This document shows positions 54,927 through 64,000 of a stretch of DNA of 64,000 nt, piece by piece. Source of the DNA: Rhizobium pisi (GTDB taxonomy: Bacteria > Pseudomonadota > Alphaproteobacteria > Rhizobiales > Rhizobiaceae); the NCBI RefSeq assembly GCF_003938655.1, contig NZ_RJJT01000006.1, positions 124,001 through 188,000 on the forward strand. The letters run 5' to 3'. A program made the translations under genes and the position numbers. Each line of letters begins with the position of its first letter. Positions within the stretch are counted from its first letter, which is position 1. The notes under the pieces are model-generated. The model saw only the letters and a program-made list of their open reading frames with translations, did not search any database and had not been told where the DNA came from.

Positions 54927-55394
54927 CTACTGCTTGTTCGCCGCCGAGAGATTGCTCGGCGGCAAATCCTTATCCGGCTCGGCGATATAGTTGCCGAGCA
55001 GCCAGAGTGCGACTTCCGAGGCCTCCTTGGCGGAGACGAACTCGAAATCGCCGTTGTGAGAGGGCGCATCGAGGAAATCGATCACCAGCCCTCTGCCCGT
55101 TGCCGAACTCACGACGCGCACGCGGCCCGGCTCGATCAGGTGACAGGAGAAATGGCGCGACATGTTGCGCATGAAGCCGGCCTTGTTGTCGTGCAGACGC
55201 ACGAAGACGGCCTGGCCGTTTTCCGTCGCCTGCAGTTGGCGGATTGCTTCGTTCGGAAAGGCGCGGCCGAATTCAATGATGGCGAGGCCCGTGTCGTGCA
55301 GGCCGTCTTCCTTGTTCTGCGCTGCCATGCGCGTTGCCACAAAGGCAAAGAAAATGACGATCGCGAAAAGAACGCACCAGACGATAATGCCCAC
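54927..55394 (-). CDS. membrane-anchored hypothetical protein
   Basis: 155 residues if GTG 55394 is the start (GGAG 7 nt upstream); the open frame reaches 55517 without better signals. One N-terminal helix (IIVWCVLFAIVIFFAFVATR), then a hydrophilic domain with MRNMSRHFSCHLIEPGRVRV and LDAPSHNGDFEFVSAKEASE. Family not recognised. Convergent with trmFO. Confidence 0.7.
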   Translation of the reverse strand: MGIIVWCVLFAIVIFFAFVATRMAAQNKEDGLHDTGLAIIEFGRAFPNEAIRQLQATENGQAVFVRLHDNKAGFMRNMSRHFSCHLIEPGRVRVVSSATGRGLVIDFLDAPSHNGDFEFVSAKEASEVALWLLGNYIAEPDKDLPPSNLSAANKQ

Positions 55395-55465
55395 GCCGAA
55401 TCTCCGTTCCAAAGGGTAGCGGTGAAGTCTTCTAATGCGCGAGACTTGCGCGAATTTGACCGATA

Positions 55466-56323
55466 TCAGATTTTCCTGCGGGCTGCCGAGAGCGCCATCC
55501 GGAGCTGGCGGCGCCATTGCGACGGCTGCAGCGGCCGATCGAACAGGAAGACGCCACGATTCTGCGCCTTGAGGAGCACCGGTTCGGCAATCGTTGCCGG
55601 CAAGAAGGCCGGAAAGACCGAGGGCGCAATCGGCCCTGCCGCCCTCGCCTTTGCCAGATGCTCGCGACCGAGACCGGCGAAGGCCTCGATGGCGGCAGAG
55701 ATACGCGGCCTGTCCTGGCCGGCGAGGAAGGCATCCCGGTCAAGACCTGTGGCCGAGAGGATCTGCAGCGGAATATAGACCTGGCCGCGGCGGCGATGCA
55801 GCGGCATCAGCAGCAACAGGCCGGCGACCGCCTGGGCGACACCGGCATGGCCGGCGGCATCGGCCGATCCGGCTGCTTCTACCGGCGAAAGCACCAGGCT
55901 TGCGAGCTGGATCAGCGCGGATGCGGTTTCACCGGCATACCCTTCAAGAGAAAGCCGCGTCTCCATCGGGTCGTCATAGAGGTCGAAGGTGCGGGCCTCG
56001 ATCATGTCGATCAGCGTCTTGCGCGGCAGGCGATGGGTTTCGATCGTCGTCAGAAGGGCGGAAGCGACGGGATTGGCGGCCGTCGAGCCGTGCGCGCTGC
56101 CTTCCAGCAGATCGCGCCAATATTGCATGCGTACCTCGCCCGGCAAGGGCTCGTGCACCAGGTCACGGATGCGGGCAAGTTCGGCATTGAAGGCGTAAAG
56201 GGCTGCAAGGGCGCCGCGCTTGTCCTCCGGCGACAGGAGGCAGGCCAGATAACGGTCGCGGTCGTTGTCGCGCAGCATCGCCAGGCAAATGTCCTGGTTC
56301 GTCGCAATATTGGCTTCCGTCAT
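55466..56323 (-). CDS. phytoene/squalene synthase family protein, NDUFAF6-like
   Basis: 285 residues, trans-isoprenyl diphosphate synthase fold: DRDRYLACLLSPEDKRGALA, LYAFNAELARIRDLV, MQYWRDLL, and EARTFDLYDDPM in place of the catalytic DXXXD motifs. The degenerate Asp motifs and the position beside the NDUFAF3-like gene point to the NDUFAF6-type complex I assembly factor rather than an active terpene enzyme. It starts 2 nt after the upstream gene. Confidence 0.85.
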   Translation of the reverse strand: MTEANIATNQDICLAMLRDNDRDRYLACLLSPEDKRGALAALYAFNAELARIRDLVHEPLPGEVRMQYWRDLLEGSAHGSTAANPVASALLTTIETHRLPRKTLIDMIEARTFDLYDDPMETRLSLEGYAGETASALIQLASLVLSPVEAAGSADAAGHAGVAQAVAGLLLLMPLHRRRGQVYIPLQILSATGLDRDAFLAGQDRPRISAAIEAFAGLGREHLAKARAAGPIAPSVFPAFLPATIAEPVLLKAQNRGVFLFDRPLQPSQWRRQLRMALSAARRKI

Positions 56324-56325
56324 CG

Positions 56326-56712
56326 TCAGACCGCTATCAACGCCGCAGCGACGGCGCGCTGTTCCGAGAGCATGATATTGAAGGTGCGCACGGCGGCACC
56401 CGTGCTCATCGGATCTGAGGAAATGCCGCGCGACTTCAGCGCCTGCTTTAATTCCTCGGGCAGACGGCGAAGCTCGGTTCCGGTGCCGACGAGCAGAACC
56501 TCGATATCGGCAGCTTCATCCAGCACACGGCGAAAATTTTCGGGCGACAGCGGTTTCGATATGTCCATGTCCCAGCCGTAGATGCCGGAAGGCAGGCAAA
56601 GGATCGAACCGCGATGCGACATATCGGCAAAACGGAATCCACCATTGCCGTAGGTATCGATCGGAGCGCGGCCGGGAAAATGCGCCGCGCGGATTTCTAT
56701 GCCTTTTGCCAT
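56326..56712 (-). CDS. Mth938-like (DUF498) protein, NDUFAF3-like
   Basis: 128 residues: IDTYGNGGFRFADMSHRGSI, YGWDM, VLLVGTGTELRRLPEELKQA and GAAVRTFNIMLSEQRAVAAA. The family includes mitochondrial NDUFAF3, a complex I assembly factor. Located 4 nt after secDF and before the NDUFAF6-like gene, a conserved alphaproteobacterial order. Confidence 0.92.
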   Translation of the reverse strand: MAKGIEIRAAHFPGRAPIDTYGNGGFRFADMSHRGSILCLPSGIYGWDMDISKPLSPENFRRVLDEAADIEVLLVGTGTELRRLPEELKQALKSRGISSDPMSTGAAVRTFNIMLSEQRAVAAALIAV

Positions 56713-56716
56713 ATTT

Positions 56717-59257
56717 TCAAACCACCGTGCCGGATCTTACACCAGCATCCGTCTTGTTGCTCTCTTCCCCGTCGGGAGCCTCTGGCCGCAGCCGGAAGAC
56801 GATCAATACTGGAGCGGCGATATAGATCGAAGAGAAGGTGCCGAGAGCGACGCCGAAAAGCATCGTGAAGGTGAAGGAGCGAATGACTTCGCCTCCGAAG
56901 AGATAGAGCGCGAGCAAGGCGAGCAGGGTCGTCGCCGCAGTCAAGATGGTGCGCGACAGCGTCCGATTGATCGAGGCATCGATCAGGATCGGCAGCGGCA
57001 TTTTCCTGTATCGCTGCAGATTTTCGCGCATTCGGTCATAGACCACGACCGTGTCGTTCAGGGAATAACCGACGACCGTCAACACCGCGGCGATGCTCGT
57101 CAGGTTGAATTCGATGCCTGACAGTACGAAGAGGCCGAGCATGATGATGACGTCGTGCAGTGTGGCAATGATGGCGCCGACCGCGAACTGCCATTCGAAG
57201 CGGATCCAGATGTAGACCAGGATCGCCGCGAGCGCCGCAAGCACACCGAGCGTCGCCATCATCGTCAACTCGCCCGAGATGGCGGGACCGACAACTTCAA
57301 CGCGGCGGAAATCATAGTCCTCCTCGAGCTCGCCGCGCACCAGCGTGGCTGCCGACTGCTCGGCATTCTCGCCCCCGCCCTGGGACTCGATGAGGATCTG
57401 CGCACTCGACCGACCGCCGGTGGGCTCGACCTTGATATCGCCGAGATTGAGATCGTTGAGACGCGATTTTAGATCGGCGATATCGGCATTGCCCTGCTTC
57501 GCCGTCACTTCGATGAGAGAGCCGCCGGTGAAATCGATGCCGAGATGCAGGCCGACGGTGGCAAACGCGGCCATGGCGATCAACGAGATGACCGCCGACA
57601 CGGTAAAGACGTAGCGGCGAATCCCCATGAAACGAACATTGGCATGTTCGAAAAGATGGGTCAGGACGCTTTTCGGCAGATGCCGGGGATGGCGCCGCTT
57701 CAGCCAGACGGCGACGATCGAGCGGGTCAGCGTGAAAGCCGTGAAAACCGTCGTCAGGATGCCGACAGCCAGCGTCACCGCGAAACCGCGGATGGATTCG
57801 CTGCCGAGGAAGAAGAGGATGACGGCGGCGATGAAGATCGTGACGTTCGCATCGACGATCGTTGCGAATGCGCGTGAGAAGCCGCGCCCGACGGCCTCCG
57901 AAAAGGAATGGGCGGTTTTTTCCTCTTCGCGGATGCGCTCGTAGATCAGCACGTTGGAATCGACTGCCATGCCGACGATCAGCACGATGCCGGCAATGCC
58001 GGGCAAGGTGAGCGTGGCACCGGCAAGGCTGAGCGCCGCGACGATAAAGATCAGGTTGAAGAACAGCGAGACGACGGCAACGATGCCGAGGATGCGGTAG
58101 AGCGCAATCATCAGCGCTGCGACCAGCACGACGGCGACAAGGCCGGCAACGAGGCCGGAGAAGATGGATTCGGCGCCGAAGCTCGGGCTGACGCTACGCT
58201 CCTCGACGCTCGTCAGCGTCGCCGGCAAAGCGCCGGCGCGCAGCATCACCGCAAGGTCGCGAACGCCATCCTCGGAAAAATTCGCGGAAATACGGCCCTC
58301 GCCGTTCGCAATTGCCGCCTCGATGACCGGCGCCGACATCACCTGGTCGTCGAAGACGATGGCAAGGTGCTTGCCGAGATTCTGCCCCGTCATCTGAGCC
58401 AGCCGCTCTTTGCCTTCCGCATCGAGACGATAGGCAATCGACGTGTCCTGCGTCTGCGGATCGACGACCGGCTGGATATCGACCATATTGCTGCCGGTGA
58501 CGAAAGCCGTGCGGTCGACGAGATAGGGAACCGGCGGATCGTCCAGCGAATAGAGAACCTGCGATGTCGCCGGCCAGCGGCCGTTCAGCGCTTCCTGCCC
58601 CGACATGCTTTCATCGATCAGATGAAAGGAAAGCTTCGCCGGCTGGTTCAGGAGGTTCTTCAGCCGCTCCGCATCGACCGATCCCAGCACCTGCACGACG
58701 ATGCGGTCGGCGCCATCGGGATGGACGACGAAATTGTCGTAGCCGAATCCCGCGATGCGGCGGCTGACAATATCGAGCGAGCGGCTCCGGGCTGAGGCGA
58801 CGTCAGCTGTAATGCCGGCATCGGAAATCTGCAGCGAGAGCTGCCCCTCCCCACCCTGCTGCAAAGCGACATCGGGTCCCGAATGTCCGCCGGCGGCCGT
58901 CAAGGGCTTCAGGAGATCGACTGCTTTCTGCGTCTCAGCCGGATCGGTGATCCGCACCGTGACGGTCTGGTCGTTGCCCGTCAGCCCTGTATAGCGGATG
59001 CCGGCGCCACGTAGCGCGTTACGTACATTTGCGACCACCTCTTCCAGCCGGTCCTTGACGACATCGGAACGCTCGACCTTCAGGACGAGATGCGAGCCGC
59101 CCTGCAGGTCGAGGCCGAGCGTCACGCGGTCATGCCGCAGCCAGTCCGGCAGAGAAGCGCGTTGCGCCTCACTCAGCAGATTGGGCGCAGCAATAATGAT
59201 GGCCGCAAAGGCGACCAGCCAAATCAGAAGTGTTTTCCAACGGGAAAAATGCAACAT
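56717..59257 (-). CDS. secDF: SecDF fused protein-export subunit
   Basis: 846 residues, SecD and SecF in one chain, with about 12 membrane helices. SecD half: LGLDLQGGSHLVLKVE, GIVLIVGMAVDSNVLIYERI. SecF half (from about 550): HLGIDFTGGSLIEV, TVVGYSLNDTVVVYDRMREN. It uses the proton gradient to help Sec export on the periplasmic side. yajC lies just upstream on the same strand. Confidence 0.97.
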   Translation of the reverse strand: MLHFSRWKTLLIWLVAFAAIIIAAPNLLSEAQRASLPDWLRHDRVTLGLDLQGGSHLVLKVERSDVVKDRLEEVVANVRNALRGAGIRYTGLTGNDQTVTVRITDPAETQKAVDLLKPLTAAGGHSGPDVALQQGGEGQLSLQISDAGITADVASARSRSLDIVSRRIAGFGYDNFVVHPDGADRIVVQVLGSVDAERLKNLLNQPAKLSFHLIDESMSGQEALNGRWPATSQVLYSLDDPPVPYLVDRTAFVTGSNMVDIQPVVDPQTQDTSIAYRLDAEGKERLAQMTGQNLGKHLAIVFDDQVMSAPVIEAAIANGEGRISANFSEDGVRDLAVMLRAGALPATLTSVEERSVSPSFGAESIFSGLVAGLVAVVLVAALMIALYRILGIVAVVSLFFNLIFIVAALSLAGATLTLPGIAGIVLIVGMAVDSNVLIYERIREEEKTAHSFSEAVGRGFSRAFATIVDANVTIFIAAVILFFLGSESIRGFAVTLAVGILTTVFTAFTLTRSIVAVWLKRRHPRHLPKSVLTHLFEHANVRFMGIRRYVFTVSAVISLIAMAAFATVGLHLGIDFTGGSLIEVTAKQGNADIADLKSRLNDLNLGDIKVEPTGGRSSAQILIESQGGGENAEQSAATLVRGELEEDYDFRRVEVVGPAISGELTMMATLGVLAALAAILVYIWIRFEWQFAVGAIIATLHDVIIMLGLFVLSGIEFNLTSIAAVLTVVGYSLNDTVVVYDRMRENLQRYRKMPLPILIDASINRTLSRTILTAATTLLALLALYLFGGEVIRSFTFTMLFGVALGTFSSIYIAAPVLIVFRLRPEAPDGEESNKTDAGVRSGTVV

Positions 59258-59302
59258 TCTCTCGACGATCTTCCGATCCGGCGGTCGTGCCGTTATCGTT
59301 GG

Positions 59303-59650
59303 TTATGCCGCGTCGGCCTTGACCGGTTCACCCTTGACACGAACTTCCGAAATGCCGCTGCGGACGATGCGCACGCGAACGCCTTCAGCGATCTCGACTT
59401 CGACTTCCTTGTCGTCGACGACCTTCGTGACCTTGCCAACGAGACCGCCGCCGGTGACGACCTGATCGCCGCGACGGATCGCCTTCAGGGTTTCCTCGCG
59501 CTTCTTGGCCTGCGCACGCTGCGGACGGATCAGCAGGAAGTACCAGACGACCATCAGCGGCACGAACAGGATGATCATTTCGAAGCCGGAGCCGCCGAAT
59601 GCCGATGTGGTGTCGGTCGCGCTCTGGGCGAATGCCGGGGTGATGAACAT
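59303..59650 (-). CDS. yajC: preprotein translocase subunit YajC
   Basis: 115 residues: a hydrophobic helix (MIILFVPLMVVWYFLLI), RPQRAQAKKREETLKAIRRG, DQVVTGGGLVGKV. Associates with SecDF; first gene of the yajC-secDF-NDUFAF3-NDUFAF6 run. Confidence 0.96.
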   Translation of the reverse strand: MFITPAFAQSATDTTSAFGGSGFEMIILFVPLMVVWYFLLIRPQRAQAKKREETLKAIRRGDQVVTGGGLVGKVTKVVDDKEVEVEIAEGVRVRIVRSGISEVRVKGEPVKADAA

Positions 59651-59856
59651 GCTAAACTCCTAAGGCTTCTACGGCGGAACTCCGCCTCTCTTTTCAGGTT
59701 GCCGGACTATAATTACGGCTTCAATGAATGCAACAGAAACAGCCGGAAACCGTACCGATTCCGCTGCCTCATAACCTTTCCGCCGTCAAAACGCCATGCT
59801 ACCCCGCATCGAAAGATCCAAGCGGATTGCCGCAGCAAGAAATCAGGAGGCCTGCG

Positions 59857-60729
59857 ATGACCGAGGAAATCAATACCGCTCTGCTTATCGAGTTGAAACG
59901 GCTCGCAGACGCCGTCGAGCGCCTTGCCGGACCGGCGCCCGCTTTCAACGACTGGGACGCTGCCGATTGCTTCGTCTGGATGCCCTTGCGCCAGCATCTG
60001 CTGCCGGTCAAGAGGCCGAACCGCGTGGAACTGAAGCTTATCCGCGGCGTCGATCACGTGCGCGATATCCTGCATGAGAATACCGTGCGTTTCGCCGACG
60101 GTTATGCCGCCAACAACGTGCTGCTCTGGGGCGCGCGCGGCATGGGTAAATCCTCGCTTGTCAAGGCCGTGCACGAGGATGTCAGGCGCGAAAGCGGCGT
60201 CTCACTGAAGCTCGTCGAGGTCCATCGCGAAGATATCGCCAGCCTGCCCAACCTGCTCGACCTGCTGAAGGACACGCCGCACCGGGTGATCGTCTTCTGC
60301 GACGATCTCTCCTTCGATCATGACGATACCGCCTACAAGTCGCTGAAGGCAGCGCTCGACGGCGGCGTCGAGGGCCGGCCTGACAATGTGCTCTTTTACG
60401 CGACCTCGAACCGGCGCCATCTCCTGCCGCGCCACATGATGGAAAACGAGCAGTCGACGGCGATCAATCCATCGGAGGCCGTCGAGGAAAAGGTTTCGCT
60501 TTCCGACCGTTTCGGCCTGTGGCTCGGCTTCCATAAATGCAGCCAGGAAGACTATCTCGGCATGATCGACGGGTATGCCGATCACTTCAAGCTCGGGCTG
60601 GACCGCGAGAAGATGCATGCCGAGGCGCTGGAATGGGCGACGACGCGCGGCGCCCGCTCCGGCCGCGTCGCCTGGCAGTACATCCAGGACCTCGCCGGGC
60701 GCATGCGCGTTCACATCGATCGGGCCTAA
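59857..60729 (+). CDS. DUF815 family AAA ATPase
   Basis: 290 residues from ATG 59857, preceded by AGGAGG; the frame opens earlier at 59728. Walker A GARGMGKSSLVKAV, Walker B region RVIVFCDDLSFDHDD, sensor ATSNRRHLLPRHM, and DRFGLWLGFHKCSQEDYL. Function unknown. Confidence 0.9.
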   Translation: MTEEINTALLIELKRLADAVERLAGPAPAFNDWDAADCFVWMPLRQHLLPVKRPNRVELKLIRGVDHVRDILHENTVRFADGYAANNVLLWGARGMGKSSLVKAVHEDVRRESGVSLKLVEVHREDIASLPNLLDLLKDTPHRVIVFCDDLSFDHDDTAYKSLKAALDGGVEGRPDNVLFYATSNRRHLLPRHMMENEQSTAINPSEAVEEKVSLSDRFGLWLGFHKCSQEDYLGMIDGYADHFKLGLDREKMHAEALEWATTRGARSGRVAWQYIQDLAGRMRVHIDRA

Positions 60730-60829
60730 AGCGCGTCGCGTCAATCCGGCATCATGCGACGCGCTTTAGGTCTTTGATTTATGCATGTCATTGTCCCAAA
60801 ACCGCTGCACACTTTTGGGCGACATGCAT
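60727..60829. repeat. RIME1-like palindromic element
   Basis: About 103 bp with two palindromes: a 13-bp perfect stem (60727-60739 with 60756-60768) and a nested one (ATGCATGTC at 60781-60789 with 60821-60829, plus CCCAAAA/TTTTGGG). The size and double-palindrome layout fit the Rhizobium intergenic mosaic element RIME1. The first arm contains the DUF815 stop codon. Confidence 0.7.
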
Positions 60830-60837
60830 TAAATGAC

Positions 60838-60864
60838 AAAAGCCCGGCGGGTGGCCGGGCTTTT
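60838..60864. terminator. bidirectional terminator
   Basis: AAAAGCCCGGC (60838-60848) and GCCGGGCTTTT (60854-60864), perfect 11-bp stem, 5-nt loop. T runs on both strands let it end the DUF815 gene and the nlpD-like gene. Confidence 0.88.
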
Positions 60865-60885
60865 GCGCTTCCTGGTACGCTATAC

Positions 60886-62481
60886 CTACTCCAGGAAAGT
60901 CATCGGGTTGACTGGAGATGCGTCCTTGCGCACCTCGAAATGCACCTGCGGCTGCTTGACGTCGCCGCTCATACCGGAGACTGCGACGGTCTGGCCGCGC
61001 TGGATCTTCTGGCCGCGGGTGACGCTCAGCGTATCGGCGTTGCCGTAGACGGTGACGGTGCCGTCGTCGTGGCGGACGAGAACCGTATTGCCGAGTTCCT
61101 TGAGGCCGTTGCCGGCATAGATGACGACGCCGTTTTCAGCAGCCTTGATCGGCGTACCCTGCGGGACCGAGATATCGATGCCGTCATTGCGGTTGCCGTT
61201 GACGTTGGCGCCATAGGCGGCAATGACCTGACCGCGGACCGGCCAGCGGTATTTGCCGATACCGGTCGATTCCGGCGCGGCGGAGCTGACGTCGGACTTC
61301 TTCTCGACATCATCGACAGTCTGCGTGGCGGTCGGCGCCTTGTAGGGCGCCGGCTGAAGAGAAGCCGTCTGCTGCTGGGCAGGGGCCGCCTGAACCGGCT
61401 TCGGATCGGCTTTCTCGGCCGCGATCGACGCAGTCTTGATCGTATCGGCGCTCGGGATCTTCAGGGCCTGGCCGACGCGCAGCGAATTGGCCGAAAGATT
61501 GTTGGCAGCCTTGAGATCGTCGATATCCGTACCGGTCGCCTTGGCGATCTTCGCCAGAGAATCGCCCTGCTTGACGACATAGGAGCCTGCAGGCGCCTTC
61601 GGATCCTTACCGGCGCCGGCAGGAAGTTTGCCGGTGGCATCGGCGCTCGCCATCGTCTTGTCGCGGGCGGAATTGGCGCCGGGAACGACGGCGACGTTCT
61701 GCTCAGGCGTCTTGGCCGGCTCCGGCATCTTGCCGGGCTTGGAGAGGTCGGCCGTCTGCGATGCCGCCTTGGCGGCATTGCCGCCATTGAAGGTCGGGAT
61801 CAGGATCGCCTGGCCGGGCTTGGCGGCAGATGCCGTCTTCAGATTGTTGACACGCAGGATTTCGTTTTCCGGAACGCCGAAACGCCTGGAGAGGACCGCG
61901 ACGCTTTCACCGGGACGCAGCGTCACGGAAGGGGCGTTGGTCGCCGACCAGCCGGAAACCTTAGGCGTCGTGCCCGTCGTCAAAGAATCAGGTGTCGCCT
62001 TCGGCGCGGCCGGGGCCACCAACCGGGGCTTCTCAGCCTGCGGCGCAGCCGGGAAAGGCTGAGCAAGCGCTACCTCCCTTTCCCGCTGGCGGGAGGGTGC
62101 CGCAGCCGTCGGCGCAGCAAGGTCGGAACGCTGCACCGAGACTGGCGCCGAAGCCAGACGCGCACTCGAATTCGAAGTGCGGATCGGATCATAACTCGGA
62201 CGCGACGGATAAGACTGACCCATCGCATCGTTGCCGCCACCGTAACCAGACTGGCTCGCAACGGCGGAACCGCCGAGATCGGCGCGAGGCACCGGATCGG
62301 CCTGAGGGCCACCCCTGCGCGGAATGGAACTGGTGGTGATCTGATCCTGCCCTGAGGAGGAAAACAAGTTGCCAAACCGTGTCACATCGGAACTGCAGCC
62401 CGTTGCGGCACTTGCCAGCAGACCAACAACCAGAAGATTACCGGCCGACTTCCCGAACTTCGGCGAAAGACTGAAACGCAT
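60886..62481 (-). CDS. NlpD-like murein hydrolase activator lipoprotein
   Basis: 531 residues from ATG 62481 (MRFSLSPKFGKSAGNL). Lipobox SAATGC; a disordered Ser/Pro region; two LysM domains (VTLRPGESVAVLSRRFGVPE and YVVKQGDSLAKIAKATGTDI); a C-terminal LytM/M23 domain. The metal site is degenerate: NRNDGID replaces HxxxD, and PQVHFEV replaces HxHFEV. So it probably activates amidases at the septum rather than cutting peptidoglycan. Position after surE-pcm matches nlpD. Confidence 0.9.
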   Translation of the reverse strand: MRFSLSPKFGKSAGNLLVVGLLASAATGCSSDVTRFGNLFSSSGQDQITTSSIPRRGGPQADPVPRADLGGSAVASQSGYGGGNDAMGQSYPSRPSYDPIRTSNSSARLASAPVSVQRSDLAAPTAAAPSRQREREVALAQPFPAAPQAEKPRLVAPAAPKATPDSLTTGTTPKVSGWSATNAPSVTLRPGESVAVLSRRFGVPENEILRVNNLKTASAAKPGQAILIPTFNGGNAAKAASQTADLSKPGKMPEPAKTPEQNVAVVPGANSARDKTMASADATGKLPAGAGKDPKAPAGSYVVKQGDSLAKIAKATGTDIDDLKAANNLSANSLRVGQALKIPSADTIKTASIAAEKADPKPVQAAPAQQQTASLQPAPYKAPTATQTVDDVEKKSDVSSAAPESTGIGKYRWPVRGQVIAAYGANVNGNRNDGIDISVPQGTPIKAAENGVVIYAGNGLKELGNTVLVRHDDGTVTVYGNADTLSVTRGQKIQRGQTVAVSGMSGDVKQPQVHFEVRKDASPVNPMTFLE

Positions 62482-62622
62482 GACTCGACCCACTGAGAAC
62501 GCAACCATTTGTGAATCTATTAAAGCGCGTTAGTATTACCACGCGGTTAAGATGCTGGAATCAGTCCGATAATTTTGAGAAGTTGATAACCATAGCTTAT
62601 GGGTGAGAAATCGCAGTGCGCA

Positions 62623-62680
62623 GAGCATGATGCCGAAAAGTGTGAGCGGTTTTCGGACGACAGCATGCTCTCTTTTTTGA
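62623..62680. repeat. palindromic intergenic element
   Basis: GAGCATG (62623-62629) pairs with CATGCTC (62664-62670), and CCGAAAA with TTTTCGG inside, followed by TCTTTTTTG on plus. It resembles the CCCAAAA/TTTTGGG palindrome at 60781-60829 and is probably a dispersed rhizobial repeat. Confidence 0.55.
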
Positions 62681-62731
62681 TGGAGATGCCGATTCAGATT
62701 TCAGGCCGATCCGGCCCGAAATCATCCGCAT

Positions 62732-63385
62732 CTACAGCAGCGAGGCCAGCCGCGGAACGATCGGCAGATAAGGCGCTTCGAACAGCTCTTCGCGCTCGAA
62801 CCGGCTGCCGGTTTTTGTCAGCCGCACCATCCGGCATTCGTGCTCGGAGATCATCAGCGGCGCGATCATCGAGCCGCCAGAAACGAGCTGCTCGGTATAG
62901 AAGCGAGGCATCGAATTGAAGGCGGCAGTCACCAGGATGCGGTCGAAAGTGCCCTCGCCCTGCAACCCGGCGCTGCCGTCGGCGTGACGAATGACGACGC
63001 TGCGCAGACCAAGCGTATCCATCCGCCGCTGTGCGGCTGCCGTCAGTGTCTTGTAACGGTCAATAGACAGAACGCGCTCGGCGATGCGGCCGATAACGGC
63101 GGCGGTGAAGCCGCTTCCGGTGCCGATTTCCAGGACACGCTGTCCCGGCTTGAGTTTTAGGTGGTGCAGGATGCGGACGACGAAATCGATGCCTTCGAGG
63201 AAGGAACCGCATTCGATCGGTATCGTGCGGCTCGAATAGGCGTCGTCTGCGAATTGCGGCGGCACGAACCGCGAGCGCTGCGTCTGCTCGACCGCCGTCA
63301 GCAGGTCGAGGTCGGAGATGCCCTCAGCACGCAACCTGAGGACGAGCGCTGCAAAGCCCTCCTTCTCCGCCAGTCTTGCCGTCAA
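62732..63385 (-). CDS. pcm: protein-L-isoaspartate O-methyltransferase
   Basis: Repairs isoaspartyl residues using SAM. It has 217 residues. SAM motif [20 protein letters not shown]; other signatures [40 protein letters not shown], and [11 protein letters not shown]. Its start overlaps the surE stop by 4 nt. Followed by the nlpD-like gene as in the classical surE-pcm-nlpD order. Confidence 0.94.
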   Translation of the reverse strand: MTARLAEKEGFAALVLRLRAEGISDLDLLTAVEQTQRSRFVPPQFADDAYSSRTIPIECGSFLEGIDFVVRILHHLKLKPGQRVLEIGTGSGFTAAVIGRIAERVLSIDRYKTLTAAAQRRMDTLGLRSVVIRHADGSAGLQGEGTFDRILVTAAFNSMPRFYTEQLVSGGSMIAPLMISEHECRMVRLTKTGSRFEREELFEAPYLPIVPRLASLL

Positions 63386-64000
63386 ACCTGTGCTCCGTAT
63401 CCCAGGGCCCGCGCCACGCGGTCCGTCACGGAATAATCGGTCAAATCCAGTTTCAAAGGCGTTACCGAAATCTTGTTATGCTTCAGGGCATGAATATCGG
63501 TGCCTTCAATGAAGGCGCCGGCGCGTTCGCCGAACTTCAGCCAGTAATAGGGAAAGCCCCGGCCATCGGAGCGGGCGTCGACCTGGAGATTGAAGGCGAG
63601 CTTGCCCTGCATGGTCACCTCGGCGCCGTCGACCTCTTCGGGGCGGCAGTTCGGGAAGTTCAGATTGAGGAAGGTGCCGTCCGGCAGATCCAAGACCATC
63701 AGCTTCTCGAGGAGCGCCGGCGCATGCGTCTCGCAGACCTCCCACGGCACAAGACGCGCACCGTCCTCGTATAGATAGGCCTGGCTGAGCGCAAAGGAAC
63801 GCACGCCCTGCATCGTACCTTCGATAGCGCCGGCAATCGTGCCGGAATAGGTCACGTCGTCGGCAACGTTCGAACCCGAATTGACGCCGGAGAGAACGAG
63901 ATCCGGCTTGATGTCCATCACCTGCCGGATGCCCATGATGACGCAATCGGTCGGCGTGCCGCGCAGCGCGAAATGCTTGTCGGAAATCTTGCGCAGCCGC
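63382..64000 (-). CDS. surE: 5'/3'-nucleotidase SurE, 5' end outside the window
   Basis: About 206 C-terminal residues; the N-terminal DD metal motif lies beyond position 64000. Visible: [59 protein letters not shown], and FLNLNFPNC. Dephosphorylates nucleoside monophosphates; often cotranscribed with pcm, as here. Confidence 0.95.
   Translation of the reverse strand, partial: RLRKISDKHFALRGTPTDCVIMGIRQVMDIKPDLVLSGVNSGSNVADDVTYSGTIAGAIEGTMQGVRSFALSQAYLYEDGARLVPWEVCETHAPALLEKLMVLDLPDGTFLNLNFPNCRPEEVDGAEVTMQGKLAFNLQVDARSDGRGFPYYWLKFGERAGAFIEGTDIHALKHNKISVTPLKLDLTDYSVTDRVARALGYGAQV

Noticed and set aside
60781..62355. 524-residue frame antisense to the nlpD-like gene
   Set aside because: Begins in the palindromic repeat and mirrors the LysM/LytM gene.

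Overview
The window reads as chromosomal DNA of a Rhizobium species, most likely of the R. leguminosarum/etli/phaseoli group. The evidence is the metC-aapJQMP locus (the general L-amino-acid permease of rhizobia), a class I PHB synthase that closely resembles R. etli PhaC, alphaproteobacterial complex I satellite genes, high GC coding DNA, and rhizobial palindromic intergenic repeats. Assignments rest on reading the sequence and on recalled family motifs; no database search was run.

Layout. 1-5.7 kb: metC (partial, minus) divergent from aapJQMP, which ends in a strong terminator. 5.7-11.4 kb: an accessory-looking stretch with a secreted protein of 14-residue repeats, a DUF3597 protein, a 273-bp element with 33-bp inverted ends, an AT-rich gap, a large RTX/beta-helix exoprotein and a decayed IS21-type istB fragment, bounded by tRNA-Arg. 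11.4-16.2 kb: NDUFS4-like subunit, tRNA-Pro, DUF192 protein, double cold-shock protein, gloA, an M15-type lipoprotein and three tRNA-Glu genes. 16.2-21.9 kb: recJ, a small membrane protein, hom, alaC and a lipoprotein, all on the minus strand. 22-31.6 kb: phaC, a DUF2778 protein, an aminotransferase, a DsbA-like protein, aroQ, accBC, aat, DUF2155 and NDUFA12.

31.7-39.6 kb: the gatCAB amidotransferase genes in two minus-strand units, each followed by GNAT acetyltransferase genes (one frameshifted), with a YjhX-type gene between them. 39.7-48.2 kb: ruvX, small membrane proteins, a TetR regulator divergent from map, then radC, sthA, an endo/exonuclease-phosphatase protein, a B12/radical-SAM protein and an NTF2-like protein. 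48.3-52 kb: trigger factor, tRNA-Leu and a DUF2157/GDYXXLXY membrane pair. 52-53.5 kb: a compact locus of two DUF1127 micro-proteins and RNA hairpins with CCUCC(UCCC) loops. 53.5-64 kb: trmFO, complex I assembly-factor homologues (NDUFAF6- and NDUFAF3-like), secDF-yajC, a DUF815 ATPase, and a surE-pcm-nlpD-like group cut by the window end.

How genes work together: aapJQMP form one ABC transporter; gatCAB one enzyme; accB and accC two parts of acetyl-CoA carboxylase; secDF and yajC one translocase accessory complex. NDUFS4-, NDUFA12-, NDUFAF3- and NDUFAF6-like genes all serve respiratory complex I. The most interesting locus is 52.1-53.4 kb, where an anti-Shine-Dalgarno (cuckoo-type) small RNA and two DUF1127 genes each have a TTGC-R-C-Y-GCA box upstream, suggesting one small regulon.
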